A stretch of 8,133 nucleotides of DNA from an uncultured Clostridia bacterium (lineage in GTDB: Bacteria; Bacillota; Clostridia; TANB77; CAG-508), in NCBI GenBank assembly GCA_934167735.1, contig CAKPLV010000031.1:1-8133 (forward strand), in the 5' to 3' direction. A program made the translations under genes and the position numbers. Position 1 is the stretch's first letter. Each line of letters opens with the position of its first letter. Below the pieces are notes generated by a model. That model was not told where the DNA came from. It worked only from the letters and a program-made list of their open reading frames with translations, and ran no database searches. Positions 1 to 6,858 of the stretch are shown one piece after another.

Positions 1-1053
1 TCATGGAGAGATTTACCATTTGTATATAATCAATGGTGTAGTGTATTAAGATGGGAAAAAGAAACAAGACCATTTTTACGTTCAAGAGAATTCTTATGGC
101 AAGAAGGACATACAATACATGAAACAGAAAAAGAAGCAAGAGAAAGAACATTACAAATGTTAAAGATATATGCAGATGTTGTAGAAAACTTATTAGCAAT
201 ACCTGTAATACAAGGAATAAAAACAGAATCAGAAAAATTTGCAGGAGCAGATGAAACATATACAATAGAAGCAATGACATATGATGGTAAAGCACTACAA
301 TCAGGGACATCACATTATTTTGGTCAAAACTTTACAAAACCATTTGATGTAACATTTCAAAATAGAGAAGGAAAACAAGAATATGCATATCAAACATCAT
401 GGGGAATATCAACAAGACTAATTGGTGCAATAATAATGGCACATGGTGATGATAGAGGATTAAAACTACCACCAAGAGTAGCTCCAACTCAAGTAGTATT
501 AGTACCAATCGCAATGCACAAAGAAGGAGTAAAAGAAAAAGCAGAAGAAATATATACACAACTAAAAGATAAATGCAGAATAGAATTAGATCTTAGAGAT
601 AATGTATCACCAGGATATAAATTCAATGATTGGGAAATGAGAGGAGTTCCATTAAGAATAGAAATGGGACCAAGAGATATTGAAAATGGAGTATGTATTT
701 TAGTAAGAAGAGATACAAACGAAAAAATAGAAACAAAAATAGAAGAATTAAATGACAAAATAGAAGAATTATTAGAAGAAATTCAACAAAATATGTTTGA
801 AACATGCAAAAAAAGAATGGAAGAAAAAACAACAATAGCACACAACTTAGAAGAATTCCAAGCAAACATGAACAAAGAACAAGGATTTATAAAAGCAATG
901 TGGTGTGGAAGTGCTGAATGTGAGGCAAAAATAAAAGAATTAACATCAGCAAAATCAAGATGTATGCCATTTGAACAAGAACATATAGATGATAAATGTG
1001 TATGTTGTGGTAAACCTGCAGACAAAATGGTAATATGGGGAAGACAATATTAA
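1..1053 (+). CDS. proS: Prolyl-tRNA synthetase, type 3 (5' end missing)
   Basis: Class II aminoacyl-tRNA synthetase that charges tRNA-Pro with proline in the cytoplasm. The reading frame is open from base 1, so the true start lies upstream. About 350 residues are visible and roughly the first 130 of a typical ~480-residue protein are missing. In the visible numbering, motif 2 is at about residues 17-37 (RWEKETRPFLRSREFLWQEG), GTSHYFGQNF follows at 102-111, and motif 3 is around 135-158 (TRLIGAIIMAHGDDRGLKLP). The anticodon-binding domain begins near APTQVVLVPI. A C-terminal zinc-type domain shows Cys302-X4-Cys307 and Cys333-X2-Cys336, and the chain ends in WGRQY; a C-terminal tyrosine is typical of this short type. 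There is no room in the visible part for the large editing insertion of the long bacterial ProRS. A promoter follows the gene, so it is probably not co-transcribed with asp23. Identity is near certain. Confidence 0.97.
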   Translation, partial: SWRDLPFVYNQWCSVLRWEKETRPFLRSREFLWQEGHTIHETEKEARERTLQMLKIYADVVENLLAIPVIQGIKTESEKFAGADETYTIEAMTYDGKALQSGTSHYFGQNFTKPFDVTFQNREGKQEYAYQTSWGISTRLIGAIIMAHGDDRGLKLPPRVAPTQVVLVPIAMHKEGVKEKAEEIYTQLKDKCRIELDLRDNVSPGYKFNDWEMRGVPLRIEMGPRDIENGVCILVRRDTNEKIETKIEELNDKIEELLEEIQQNMFETCKKRMEEKTTIAHNLEEFQANMNKEQGFIKAMWCGSAECEAKIKELTSAKSRCMPFEQEHIDDKCVCCGKPADKMVIWGRQY

Positions 1054-1081
1054 AAATTAATAAAATATTCATTTAAAGTAG

Positions 1082-1110
1082 TTGTAAAAATAAGAAAAAA
1101 TTGATATACT
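1082..1110 (+). promoter_or_regulatory. Predicted vegetative promoter with extended -10
   Basis: The -35 is TTGTAA (1082-1087, 4 of 6 matches to TTGACA). A 17 bp spacer leads to the -10 TATACT (1105-1110, 5 of 6 matches to TATAAT). The -10 is preceded by TGA (1102-1104), giving the extended form TGnTATACT. Transcription would start near A1117, leaving a leader of about 50 bases before the asp23-like gene. It is the only good promoter seen ahead of the nine-gene run from 1169 to 6848, so it is the likely driver of that operon. The call rests on the sequence match only; in such AT-rich DNA chance matches are common, but the combination of three elements is better than expected. Confidence 0.6.
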
Positions 1111-1168
1111 TAATACATAAAAAATTTTTATTTTTTAAATTCAAAACCTATAAAAGGAGGAAGGTAAA

Positions 1169-1609
1169 ATGGAAGAAAATAAAAAAGAAAACAAAGAAGA
1201 AAATGTTGACGAAATAGTAGAAATAATAGAAAACGAAGAAGGAGCAAATGACGGAATAAAAATCTCAAATGATGTAGTAGCTGTAATTGCTGGAGTTGCA
1301 GTATCAGAAGTACCTGGAGTAGCAAGTATGTCAGGAGGATTTGCTGGAGGAATCACAGAAGTTCTAAGTGGTAAGAAAAACTTATCAAAAGGAATAAAAG
1401 TTGATGCTGATGAAAAAGAAGTAAAAATCGATGTAAACATAATAGTAGAATATGGTTCAAGAATACCAGATGTTGCATTCGAAATTCAAAACAGAGTTAA
1501 AAAATCAGTAGAAAACATGACAGGATTAAAAGTAGCAGAAGTTAATGTACATGTACAAGGTGTAAAAACAGAAAAAGAAGAAAGTGAACCAAAAGAAGAT
1601 AAAGAATAA
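1169..1609 (+). CDS. Asp23/Gls24 family envelope stress response protein
   Basis: Soluble protein of 146 residues in the alkaline-shock family (Asp23, Gls24, YloU). In staphylococci Asp23 is abundant and held at the membrane by AmaP, and its loss triggers a cell-envelope stress response; the biochemical activity is unknown. The first ~27 residues are very acidic and low in complexity (repeated Glu, Lys, Asn). The conserved domain spans about 28-133, opening with ISNDVVAVIAGVAVSEVPGV, then the glycine-rich MSGGFAGG, and closing with LKVAEVNVHVQGVK. A short charged tail follows. The start is supported by AGGAGG at 1155-1160, eight bases before the ATG. It is the first gene of the run, and the two genes after it encode its likely membrane partners. 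Family assignment is firm; the specific role is inferred. Confidence 0.93.
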   Translation: MEENKKENKEENVDEIVEIIENEEGANDGIKISNDVVAVIAGVAVSEVPGVASMSGGFAGGITEVLSGKKNLSKGIKVDADEKEVKIDVNIIVEYGSRIPDVAFEIQNRVKKSVENMTGLKVAEVNVHVQGVKTEKEESEPKEDKE

Positions 1610-1615
1610 AGAAAT

Positions 1616-1619
1616 GGAG
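1616..1619 (+). promoter_or_regulatory. Ribosome binding site deciding the amaP start
   Basis: GGAG at 1616-1619 lies only two bases before the first in-frame ATG (1622) but eight bases before the second (1628). Eight is a normal spacing and two is too short, so the second ATG is the better start. Confidence 0.55.
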
Positions 1620-1627
1620 TAATGAAT

Positions 1628-2182
1628 ATGAAATTTTTAGAAAGACTTACCCTAATTATATTTTCATATGTAATATTAATATTATCAATAATACTAAGTT
1701 TACTAGTATTTAACTGGTTAGATCCAGAAACAGTTACAGAAATGATACAATCTGCAGTAGAAGGAGCTGTATCAGCAAAAATAATTTTAGCAGTATGTTT
1801 TGTATTTATCATATTAGCAATAAAATGCATATTTTTTGATGAAACATCAAAAGAAAAATTAAAAGAATCACAAGGAATTTTATTAAAAAATGAAAATGGT
1901 GAATTAATGATTTCAAAAGAATCAATAGACAATATGGTAAGAAATGCTGTTAAATCATTTGAAAATGTAAAAGAATGTAACACAAAAATAGATGTAAACA
2001 GTGAAAATTACATTGTAATAACATTATACTTAGTAGTTAATGAAGAAGTTATATTAAAAGACTTAGCAAGCAGTTTACAAAAAGAAATAAAAGATGAAGT
2101 TAAAAAGATTTCAGACTTAGAAGTTTCAGAAGTTAACATTAAAGTAATGAATTTACAAACAGGTAAAAAAAGTAAAGAATAG
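1628..2182 (+). CDS. amaP: AmaP-like membrane anchor for Asp23
   Basis: Membrane protein expected to tether the Asp23-family protein encoded just upstream. I chose the ATG at 1628 (184 residues) because of ribosome-binding-site spacing; the ATG at 1622 would add Met-Asn. Numbering from 1622, residues ~9-31 and ~54-72 are two hydrophobic segments forming a hairpin in the membrane, separated by a short loop (NWLDPETVTEMIQSAVEGAV). The C-terminal cytosolic part (~95-177) looks like a degenerate Asp23 domain: LQKEIKDEVKKISDLEVSEV aligns by eye with the end of the neighbouring Asp23-like protein (IQNRVKKSVENMTGLKVAEV). Two membrane segments followed by an Asp23-like region, next to asp23 and a DUF2273 gene, is the usual AmaP arrangement. 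The gene follows its neighbour after 18 bases and is clearly in the same operon. Confidence 0.85.
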   Translation: MKFLERLTLIIFSYVILILSIILSLLVFNWLDPETVTEMIQSAVEGAVSAKIILAVCFVFIILAIKCIFFDETSKEKLKESQGILLKNENGELMISKESIDNMVRNAVKSFENVKECNTKIDVNSENYIVITLYLVVNEEVILKDLASSLQKEIKDEVKKISDLEVSEVNIKVMNLQTGKKSKE

Positions 2183-2193
2183 GAAGAGAAAAA

Positions 2194-2397
2194 ATGGATG
2201 GGTTTAAAAATTTTATAACAAAATACAGAGGTGCATTAATAGGTGTTATAGTAGCTATATTAATCCTTTGTACTAGATTATATGAACTAATATTAGCAAT
2301 AGTACTTTTATTCATAGGTGCATTTGCTGGAAATTATATTCAACAAAATAAAGATGAAGTAAAAGACAAGTTAAAAAATTTTATTGATAGATTATAA
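2194..2397 (+). CDS. DUF2273 small integral membrane protein
   Basis: Small protein of 67 residues, the usual size for DUF2273. It has a short basic N-terminus (KNFITKYRGAL), two hydrophobic stretches at about 14-27 and 31-47 (the first starting GALIGVIVAILILC, the second ending IGAFAGNYI), then a charged helix (KDEVKDKLKNFIDRL). Genes of this family repeatedly sit beside asp23 and amaP in Firmicutes, and it may work with them at the membrane; its molecular role is not known. AGGAAGAG at 2181-2188, overlapping the stop of amaP, serves as the ribosome binding site, so the two genes are probably translated together. Family assignment is based on length, topology and context. Confidence 0.85.
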   Translation: MDGFKNFITKYRGALIGVIVAILILCTRLYELILAIVLLFIGAFAGNYIQQNKDEVKDKLKNFIDRL

Positions 2398-2403
2398 AGG
2401 TGG
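2396..2403 (+). promoter_or_regulatory. Ribosome binding site deciding the nusB start
   Basis: AAAGGTGG lies five bases before the ATG at 2409. A GTG at 2400 is in frame and would lengthen the protein by three residues, but it falls inside this site and has no ribosome binding site of its own, so ATG 2409 is preferred. Confidence 0.65.
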
Positions 2404-2408
2404 GAAAA

Positions 2409-2819
2409 ATGAAAAGATCAGCAATTAGAGAGCAAGCATTCAGATTGATATATAGTTTAGAAATACAAAAACAAGAAAACTTAGAAGATCAAATAGACTT
2501 ATATTTTGAATGTAATGAAATATCAGAAGAAGAAGCTAAAAAATACATAAAAGATGCAGTAATAGGAATAAAAGATAATAAAGAAGAAATTAAAAGCTTA
2601 ATAGAAAAAAATCTAAAAGCTGATTGGAATATAGACAGAATATCAAAAATAGATTTAAGCCTATTAGAACTTGCAATATATGAAATAAAATACAATGAAA
2701 TTCCATATAAAGTTGCAATAAATGAAAGTATAGAACTAGCAAAAAAATATGGAGAAGAAACATCTAAAAATTTCATAAATGGAATATTAGCAAGTGTTGT
2801 AAAAGAATTAGGAGAATAA
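2409..2819 (+). CDS. nusB: Transcription antitermination factor NusB
   Basis: NusB binds boxA RNA together with S10 (NusE) and supports antitermination and processing of rRNA transcripts. The protein is 136 residues from the ATG at 2409, which is normal length. The N-terminal helix carries the family pattern RSAIREQAFRLIYSLEIQ. The C-terminal half has the signature DRISKIDLSLLELAIYEIKY, then EIPYKVAINESIELAKKYG and KNFINGILASVVKEL, all typical of NusB. The fold is expected to be all helical, which the sequence fits. Placement after the asp23 cluster and before xseA is common in Firmicutes. The last codons contain the ribosome binding site of xseA, which points to translational coupling. Confidence 0.96.
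   Translation: MKRSAIREQAFRLIYSLEIQKQENLEDQIDLYFECNEISEEEAKKYIKDAVIGIKDNKEEIKSLIEKNLKADWNIDRISKIDLSLLELAIYEIKYNEIPYKVAINESIELAKKYGEETSKNFINGILASVVKELGE
2810..2814 (+). promoter_or_regulatory. xseA ribosome binding site inside the end of nusB
   Basis: AGGAG lies within the final codons of nusB and ends eight bases before the xseA ATG at 2823. The two genes are separated by only three bases, so ribosomes finishing nusB are well placed to start xseA. Confidence 0.7.
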
Positions 2820-2822
2820 CAA

Positions 2823-4013
2823 ATGAAATATAATGCAGTAACAGTAACACAATTAAATAAATACATTAAAGACAGATTTGACGAAGATGAAAATTTAAAT
2901 GCAATACTAGTAAAAGGCGAAATTTCCAATTTCAAGAACCATTACACAGGACATCTATATTTTACATTAAAAGACGAAAATTCGTTAATAAAATGTATCA
3001 TGTTTAAAAGCTATGCTGAAAAGCTAGCTTTTATTCCAAAAGATGGAATGAAAGTAATGGTTTTTGGGTCTGTATCAGTTTTTGAAAGAGATGGTGTATA
3101 TCAAATATATGCAAAATCAATGATGCAAGATGGAATGGGAGATTTACATGAAAAGTTTGAACAATTAAAAGCACAACTTGAAAAAGAAGGACTTTTTGAT
3201 GAAAGTCACAAAAAGAAAATACCATTGTATCCTAAAGTTGTAGGAGTTCTTACATCACAGACAGGTGCTGTAATTAGAGATATAATAAATGTATCAACAA
3301 GAAGAAATCCTAATGTCCATATACGATTATTACCAGTACCAGTTCAAGGACCAGGAGCAGCAGAGCAAATTGCAGAAAAAATAAAAATCATGAATGAAAA
3401 AAAATTAGCAGATGTAATTATAGTTGGTCGTGGTGGAGGATCATTAGAAGATTTATGGCCATTTAATGAAGAAATAGTTGCAAGAGCAATATATGAATCA
3501 GAATTACCAATAATATCTGCAGTAGGTCATGAAACAGATTTTACAATTGCAGACTTTGTTGCAGATTTAAGAGCACCAACACCTTCTGCGGCGGCAGAAC
3601 TTGCAGTGCCAGATGTATTTGAACTAAAACAGAAAATTGGAAATTATCAAAATAGATATAGATTAGCATTAAAAAAGAAAATCGAATTAATGAAATTAAG
3701 ATATGAAAAATGTATGAAATCAAGAGTATTTACAGATCCGAAAAGAAATATACAAGATAAATATATAATAATTGATAATTATATAAAAAGATTAGAAAGC
3801 AAAATGAAAACAATTCATACAGATAGAAAAACAAAATTTGTGGAGATAGTAAGTAAACTTGATACACTTAGTCCATTGAAGACACTTACAAGAGGTTATA
3901 GTATAACAGAAAAAGATAATGAAATAATAAAAAGTGTAAAACAATTGAAAGAAAATGATAAAATAAAAATAAGATTTCAAGATGGAGAAAAAAATGCACA
4001 AATAATAAAATAA
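2823..4013 (+). CDS. xseA: Exodeoxyribonuclease VII large subunit
   Basis: Catalytic subunit of exonuclease VII, which degrades single-stranded DNA from both ends to short oligonucleotides together with XseB. The protein is 396 residues, close to the shorter members of the family. An OB-fold DNA-binding domain covers about 1-100 (HLYFTLKDENSLIKCIMF, then GSVSVFERDGVYQIYAKSM). The catalytic domain follows from about 130: VVGVLTSQTGAVIRDIINV, DVIIVGRGGGSLEDLWPFNE, SAVGHETDFTIADFVADLRA and PTPSAAAELAVP. A helical, lysine-rich stretch (~265-345) matches the coiled-coil part that recruits XseB, and the C-terminal LSPLKTLTRGYSI is the usual closing motif. All key motifs are intact. Unlike the common arrangement, xseB does not follow directly: another gene intervenes. 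Confidence 0.97.
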   Translation: MKYNAVTVTQLNKYIKDRFDEDENLNAILVKGEISNFKNHYTGHLYFTLKDENSLIKCIMFKSYAEKLAFIPKDGMKVMVFGSVSVFERDGVYQIYAKSMMQDGMGDLHEKFEQLKAQLEKEGLFDESHKKKIPLYPKVVGVLTSQTGAVIRDIINVSTRRNPNVHIRLLPVPVQGPGAAEQIAEKIKIMNEKKLADVIIVGRGGGSLEDLWPFNEEIVARAIYESELPIISAVGHETDFTIADFVADLRAPTPSAAAELAVPDVFELKQKIGNYQNRYRLALKKKIELMKLRYEKCMKSRVFTDPKRNIQDKYIIIDNYIKRLESKMKTIHTDRKTKFVEIVSKLDTLSPLKTLTRGYSITEKDNEIIKSVKQLKENDKIKIRFQDGEKNAQIIK

Positions 4014-4034
4014 AAGTATCTGTGGAGGTAAGAA

Positions 4035-4481
4035 ATGGAAACAAGTACTAAACAAAAGATATTAACAATATTAATAGTAATAGCAGTAATTTTACTAATA
4101 TTAATAGGAGTATATGTTTTTTATCAAGAAGAAAATATAAAAAAAGACAATAAAGTAGAAAATAAAATAACAAATACTACAAATAATACAACTAATAATA
4201 TAAAAAATAATGAAGTAAGTAATACAACAAATACTGTACCTGATGATAATTATATAGGAAAAGAAGAAGAGGAGTCAAATGTTAAAGAAGATACAGAATT
4301 AACAACAGACGAGAAAGCACTTAAAATGGCAAAAGAAAGATGGGGAGAAGATGATTCTGTAACATTTAATATTGAGAAAAAGAATGGAAATATATATATA
4401 ATATCAGTAAACAGTAATGCAACAACTGTATTTTGGTATCAAGTAAATACTAAAACATGGGAAATAAGTGATTATTATTAA
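4035..4481 (+). CDS. Membrane-anchored protein with Asn/Thr-rich linker (unknown function)
   Basis: I do not recognise a named family. The 148-residue protein has a short N-terminus, one hydrophobic segment at about 9-30 and no lipobox cysteine, so it is probably a single-pass anchored protein with most of its length outside the cell. A low-complexity linker rich in Asn, Thr and Lys (~32-68, with NTTNNTTNN at 47-55) is followed by an acidic patch (KEEEESNVKEDTEL). A small C-terminal domain (~91-148) reads as one helix (TDEKALKMAKERWGEDD) then several strands containing NGNIYIISVN, WYQVNTKTWEISDYY. That pattern resembles PepSY-like domains, which is inference only. The ribosome binding site GGAGG (4024-4028) is six bases before the ATG. 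The gene is tightly placed between xseA (21 bp) and xseB (11 bp), so it is co-transcribed, but nothing links it to DNA repair. Confidence 0.85.
   Translation: METSTKQKILTILIVIAVILLILIGVYVFYQEENIKKDNKVENKITNTTNNTTNNIKNNEVSNTTNTVPDDNYIGKEEEESNVKEDTELTTDEKALKMAKERWGEDDSVTFNIEKKNGNIYIISVNSNATTVFWYQVNTKTWEISDYY
4164..4235 (+). repeat. Low-complexity AAT/ACA/ACT codon tract
   Basis: Within the membrane-anchored protein gene, codons for Asn and Thr are repeated with small variations, giving NTTNNTTNN and NTTNT in the linker. This is an imperfect, slippage-prone coding repeat rather than a perfect tandem array. Its length may vary between strains. Confidence 0.55.
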
Positions 4482-4492
4482 AGGAGACGAAA

Positions 4493-4714
4493 ATGAATAA
4501 AGAAAATTTTGAAGATTCAATGATAAAACTTGAAGAAATAGTTACAGAATTAGAAAAAGGAAACTTGAATTTAGATGAATCTGTAAGTAAATTTGAAGAA
4601 GGAATGAAATTATCAAAAAAATGTAATCAAATGTTAAATGAAGCAGAAAAGAAAATAACCATACTTTTGGAAAATGATGGTGAATTAAAAGAAGAAAACT
4701 TTGACGCAGAATAG
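4493..4714 (+). CDS. xseB: Exodeoxyribonuclease VII small subunit
   Basis: Small partner of XseA in exonuclease VII. The protein has 73 residues, normal for the family, and is almost entirely helical. The signature is clear: NFEDSMIKLEEIVTELEKGN, then LNLDESVSKFEEGMKLSKKC and LNEAEKKITIL. A strong ribosome binding site (AAAGGAG) lies a few bases before the ATG. It is separated from xseA by the 148-residue membrane protein gene but remains in the same transcription unit, so both subunits are still made from one message. Confidence 0.95.
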   Translation: MNKENFEDSMIKLEEIVTELEKGNLNLDESVSKFEEGMKLSKKCNQMLNEAEKKITILLENDGELKEENFDAE

Positions 4715-4729
4715 AGAGGAAAAAGGGGA

Positions 4730-5170
4730 ATGAATGAATTTCAAAAATTTATAACAAACAAATACATATATGTACCATTATTAGTGTGGTTTTGTATACA
4801 ATCATTTAAAGTATTATATGATTTAGTAAAAAACAAAAAATTTAATTTTAGAAGAATAATGGGAGCTGGTGGAATGCCAAGTTCACATTCAGCTGTTGTT
4901 ACATGTTTAGCTACATTAATTGCTAGATATGAAGGGATAGATTCAAGTATATTTGCAGTATCATTAATATTTGCAATGGTTGTAATGTATGATGCAGCAG
5001 GTGTAAGAAGAGCAGCAGGCAAACAAGCACATTTATTAAATAAAATAGTAGAAACACCAGGATTAACAAATGTTGAAGTTCAAGAAAAATTAGTAGAAGT
5101 TTTAGGACATACACCACTACAAGTTATTGTAGGTGCAACAATTGGAGTTATTGTTGGATTAATAGTTTAA
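4730..5170 (+). CDS. Divergent PAP2 family (DUF212/YuiD-like) membrane protein
   Basis: Integral membrane protein of 146 residues related to type 2 phosphatidic acid phosphatases but lacking the full set of PAP2 motifs. An N-terminal hydrophobic segment (~12-32) is followed by a basic stretch and the hallmark GAGGMPSSHSAVVTC (~46-60). A second membrane segment (~72-88) leads into YDAAGVRRAAGKQA (~87-100), the other family signature. A final hydrophobic segment (~127-146) starts after LGHTPLQ. Ser and His in MPSSHS correspond to the PAP2 active-site region, but whether the family is a phosphatase is not settled, and the substrate is unknown. AGAGGA at 4715-4720 is the likely ribosome binding site; AAGGGG sits too close to the ATG. 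The gene lies 15 bases after xseB and 22 before fhs, in the same operon. Confidence 0.92.
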   Translation: MNEFQKFITNKYIYVPLLVWFCIQSFKVLYDLVKNKKFNFRRIMGAGGMPSSHSAVVTCLATLIARYEGIDSSIFAVSLIFAMVVMYDAAGVRRAAGKQAHLLNKIVETPGLTNVEVQEKLVEVLGHTPLQVIVGATIGVIVGLIV

Positions 5171-5192
5171 AATTTCAAGGGAGTGATTATTA

Positions 5193-6848
5193 ATGACTGA
5201 TATTGAAATATCAAAACAAACTGAACTAAAGAAAATAACTGAAGTTGCAAAAGATATAAATATAAATGAAGAAAATTTAGAATTATATGGTAAATATAAA
5301 GCTAAAATATCTAACATAAAAAAATATGAAAATCAAAAAGATGGAAAATTAATATTAGTTACTGCAATGAGTCCAACACCATTAGGAGAAGGAAAAACAA
5401 CAATTTCTATTGCTATTGCAGATGGATTAAGAAGAATAGGAAAAAAATCAATATTAGCATTAAGAGAACCATCATTAGGACCTGTATTTGGATTAAAAGG
5501 TGGTGCAACAGGTGGAGGATATGCACAAATAGCACCAATGGAAGATATTAATTTACATTTCACAGGAGATATTGATGCAATAACATCTGCAAACAATTTA
5601 TTATCAGCATTAATAGATAATCATATTTATAATGGAAATGAACTTCAAATTGATAAAGTTGTTTGGAAAAGATGTATAGACCTAAATGATAGACAACTAA
5701 GAAAAATAAATACAGGATTATCAGGAGAAAAGAAAATTGTTCCAAGAGAAGATGGATTTGATATAAGTGTTGCATCAGAAGTGATGGCAATTTTATGTTT
5801 GTCAAAAGACTTAAAAGATTTAAAACAAAGATTAGGAAATATAATTATAGGGTATACAAAACAGGGAAAACCAGTATTTGCAAAAGATTTAAAAGCAGAA
5901 GGAAGTATGGCAGTATTATTAAAAGATGCAATAAAACCAAATTTAGTTCAAACATTAGAACATACTCCAACATTAGTTCATGGAGGACCATTTGCCAATA
6001 TAGCACATGGATGTAATAGTATAATTGCAACAAAACTTGCGATGAAATTAGCAGACTATACAGTAACAGAAGCAGGATTTGGTGCAGATCTTGGTGCAGA
6101 AAAATTCTTAGATATAAAATGTAGACAAGCTGGAATTAAGCCAAATGTTGTTGTTTGTGTTGCAACAATAAAAGCATTAAAATATAATGGTGGAGTTGAA
6201 AAAGAAAATATTCAAAAAGAAAATATGGTAGCCCTTGAAAAAGGAATGACAAATTTATATAAACATATTGATAATATCAGAGGAAAATTTGGATTAAATG
6301 TAATTGTAGCATTAAATAAATTTAATACAGATACAGAACAAGAAATTGATTTTGTACAAAACGAATTAGTAAAAAGAATGGTTCCAGTAAGTGTAGTTGA
6401 AGCTTGGGCAAAAGGTGGAGAAGGAGCTATTGATATAGCTAATAAAGTTGTAGAAATCTCAGAAAAAAATGACAATTTTGAATATATATATAATGTTGAA
6501 GAAAAAATTGTTGACAAAATAAACAAAGTTGCAATGAAAATCTATGGTGCAAAAGCTGTATTATATTCAGAAGAAGTTACTAAAAAGATTGAAAACATAG
6601 AAGAAATTGGATATGGAAATTTACCAATATGTATTGCTAAAACACAATATTCATTTTCAGATGATCCTAAAAATATAGTTTGTGATTCACCATTTGAAAT
6701 TCAAGTAAAAAATGTTGAATTAAAAGCAGGTGCAGGATTTATAGTAGTATATGCTGGAAACATTTTAACAATGCCCGGATTACCAAAAGTTCCTGCAGCA
6801 GAAAATATTGATATTGATGAAGATGGAAATATTACAGGTTTATTTTAA
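5193..6848 (+). CDS. fhs: Formate-tetrahydrofolate ligase
   Basis: Cytoplasmic enzyme that joins formate to tetrahydrofolate at the expense of ATP, giving 10-formyltetrahydrofolate for purine and formyl-methionine synthesis, or acting in acetogenesis or glycine/purine fermentation. The 551 residues are close to the usual ~555. The ATP-binding loop is TPLGEGKTT (62-70). It is followed by REPSLGPVFGLKGGATGGGY (91-110), where Arg91 and Glu92 match conserved active-site residues. Later motifs are GADLGAEKFLDIKCR (297-311), a Trp in VEAWAKGGEGA (402-412) that matches the folate-stacking tryptophan, and the closing MPGLPKVPAAENI. No damage is visible. AAGGGAGTG (5177-5185) is seven bases before the ATG. 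It is the last gene of the tight run, and no folD or other folate gene is seen in the window. Confidence 0.98.
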   Translation: MTDIEISKQTELKKITEVAKDININEENLELYGKYKAKISNIKKYENQKDGKLILVTAMSPTPLGEGKTTISIAIADGLRRIGKKSILALREPSLGPVFGLKGGATGGGYAQIAPMEDINLHFTGDIDAITSANNLLSALIDNHIYNGNELQIDKVVWKRCIDLNDRQLRKINTGLSGEKKIVPREDGFDISVASEVMAILCLSKDLKDLKQRLGNIIIGYTKQGKPVFAKDLKAEGSMAVLLKDAIKPNLVQTLEHTPTLVHGGPFANIAHGCNSIIATKLAMKLADYTVTEAGFGADLGAEKFLDIKCRQAGIKPNVVVCVATIKALKYNGGVEKENIQKENMVALEKGMTNLYKHIDNIRGKFGLNVIVALNKFNTDTEQEIDFVQNELVKRMVPVSVVEAWAKGGEGAIDIANKVVEISEKNDNFEYIYNVEEKIVDKINKVAMKIYGAKAVLYSEEVTKKIENIEEIGYGNLPICIAKTQYSFSDDPKNIVCDSPFEIQVKNVELKAGAGFIVVYAGNILTMPGLPKVPAAENIDIDEDGNITGLF

Positions 6849-6858
6849 AAATATATAA

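Noticed and set aside
332..1072. Several open frames on the minus strand opposite proS (for example 489-758 and 783-1025)
   Set aside because: They lie antisense to a clearly coding gene, have no ribosome binding sites, and translate into low-complexity Leu/Phe/Ser-rich strings expected from reverse-complementing A-rich codons.
1117..1140. Possible intrinsic terminator after proS
   Set aside because: The palindrome is made only of A and T with almost no loop and no G/C stem, so it would be very unstable as RNA.
1486..1983. 165-residue minus-strand frame spanning asp23 and amaP
   Set aside because: It crosses two well-supported + strand genes, shows no recognisable domain, and is explained by the scarcity of stop codons opposite A-rich coding sequence.
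2400..2408. GTG start for nusB, three codons upstream
   Set aside because: The GTG falls inside the AAAGGTGG ribosome binding site that serves the ATG at 2409.
5795..6016. 73-residue + strand frame inside fhs
   Set aside because: Out of frame within a conserved, intact fhs; its Lys/Arg/Ser-rich composition is a frame-shifted shadow.
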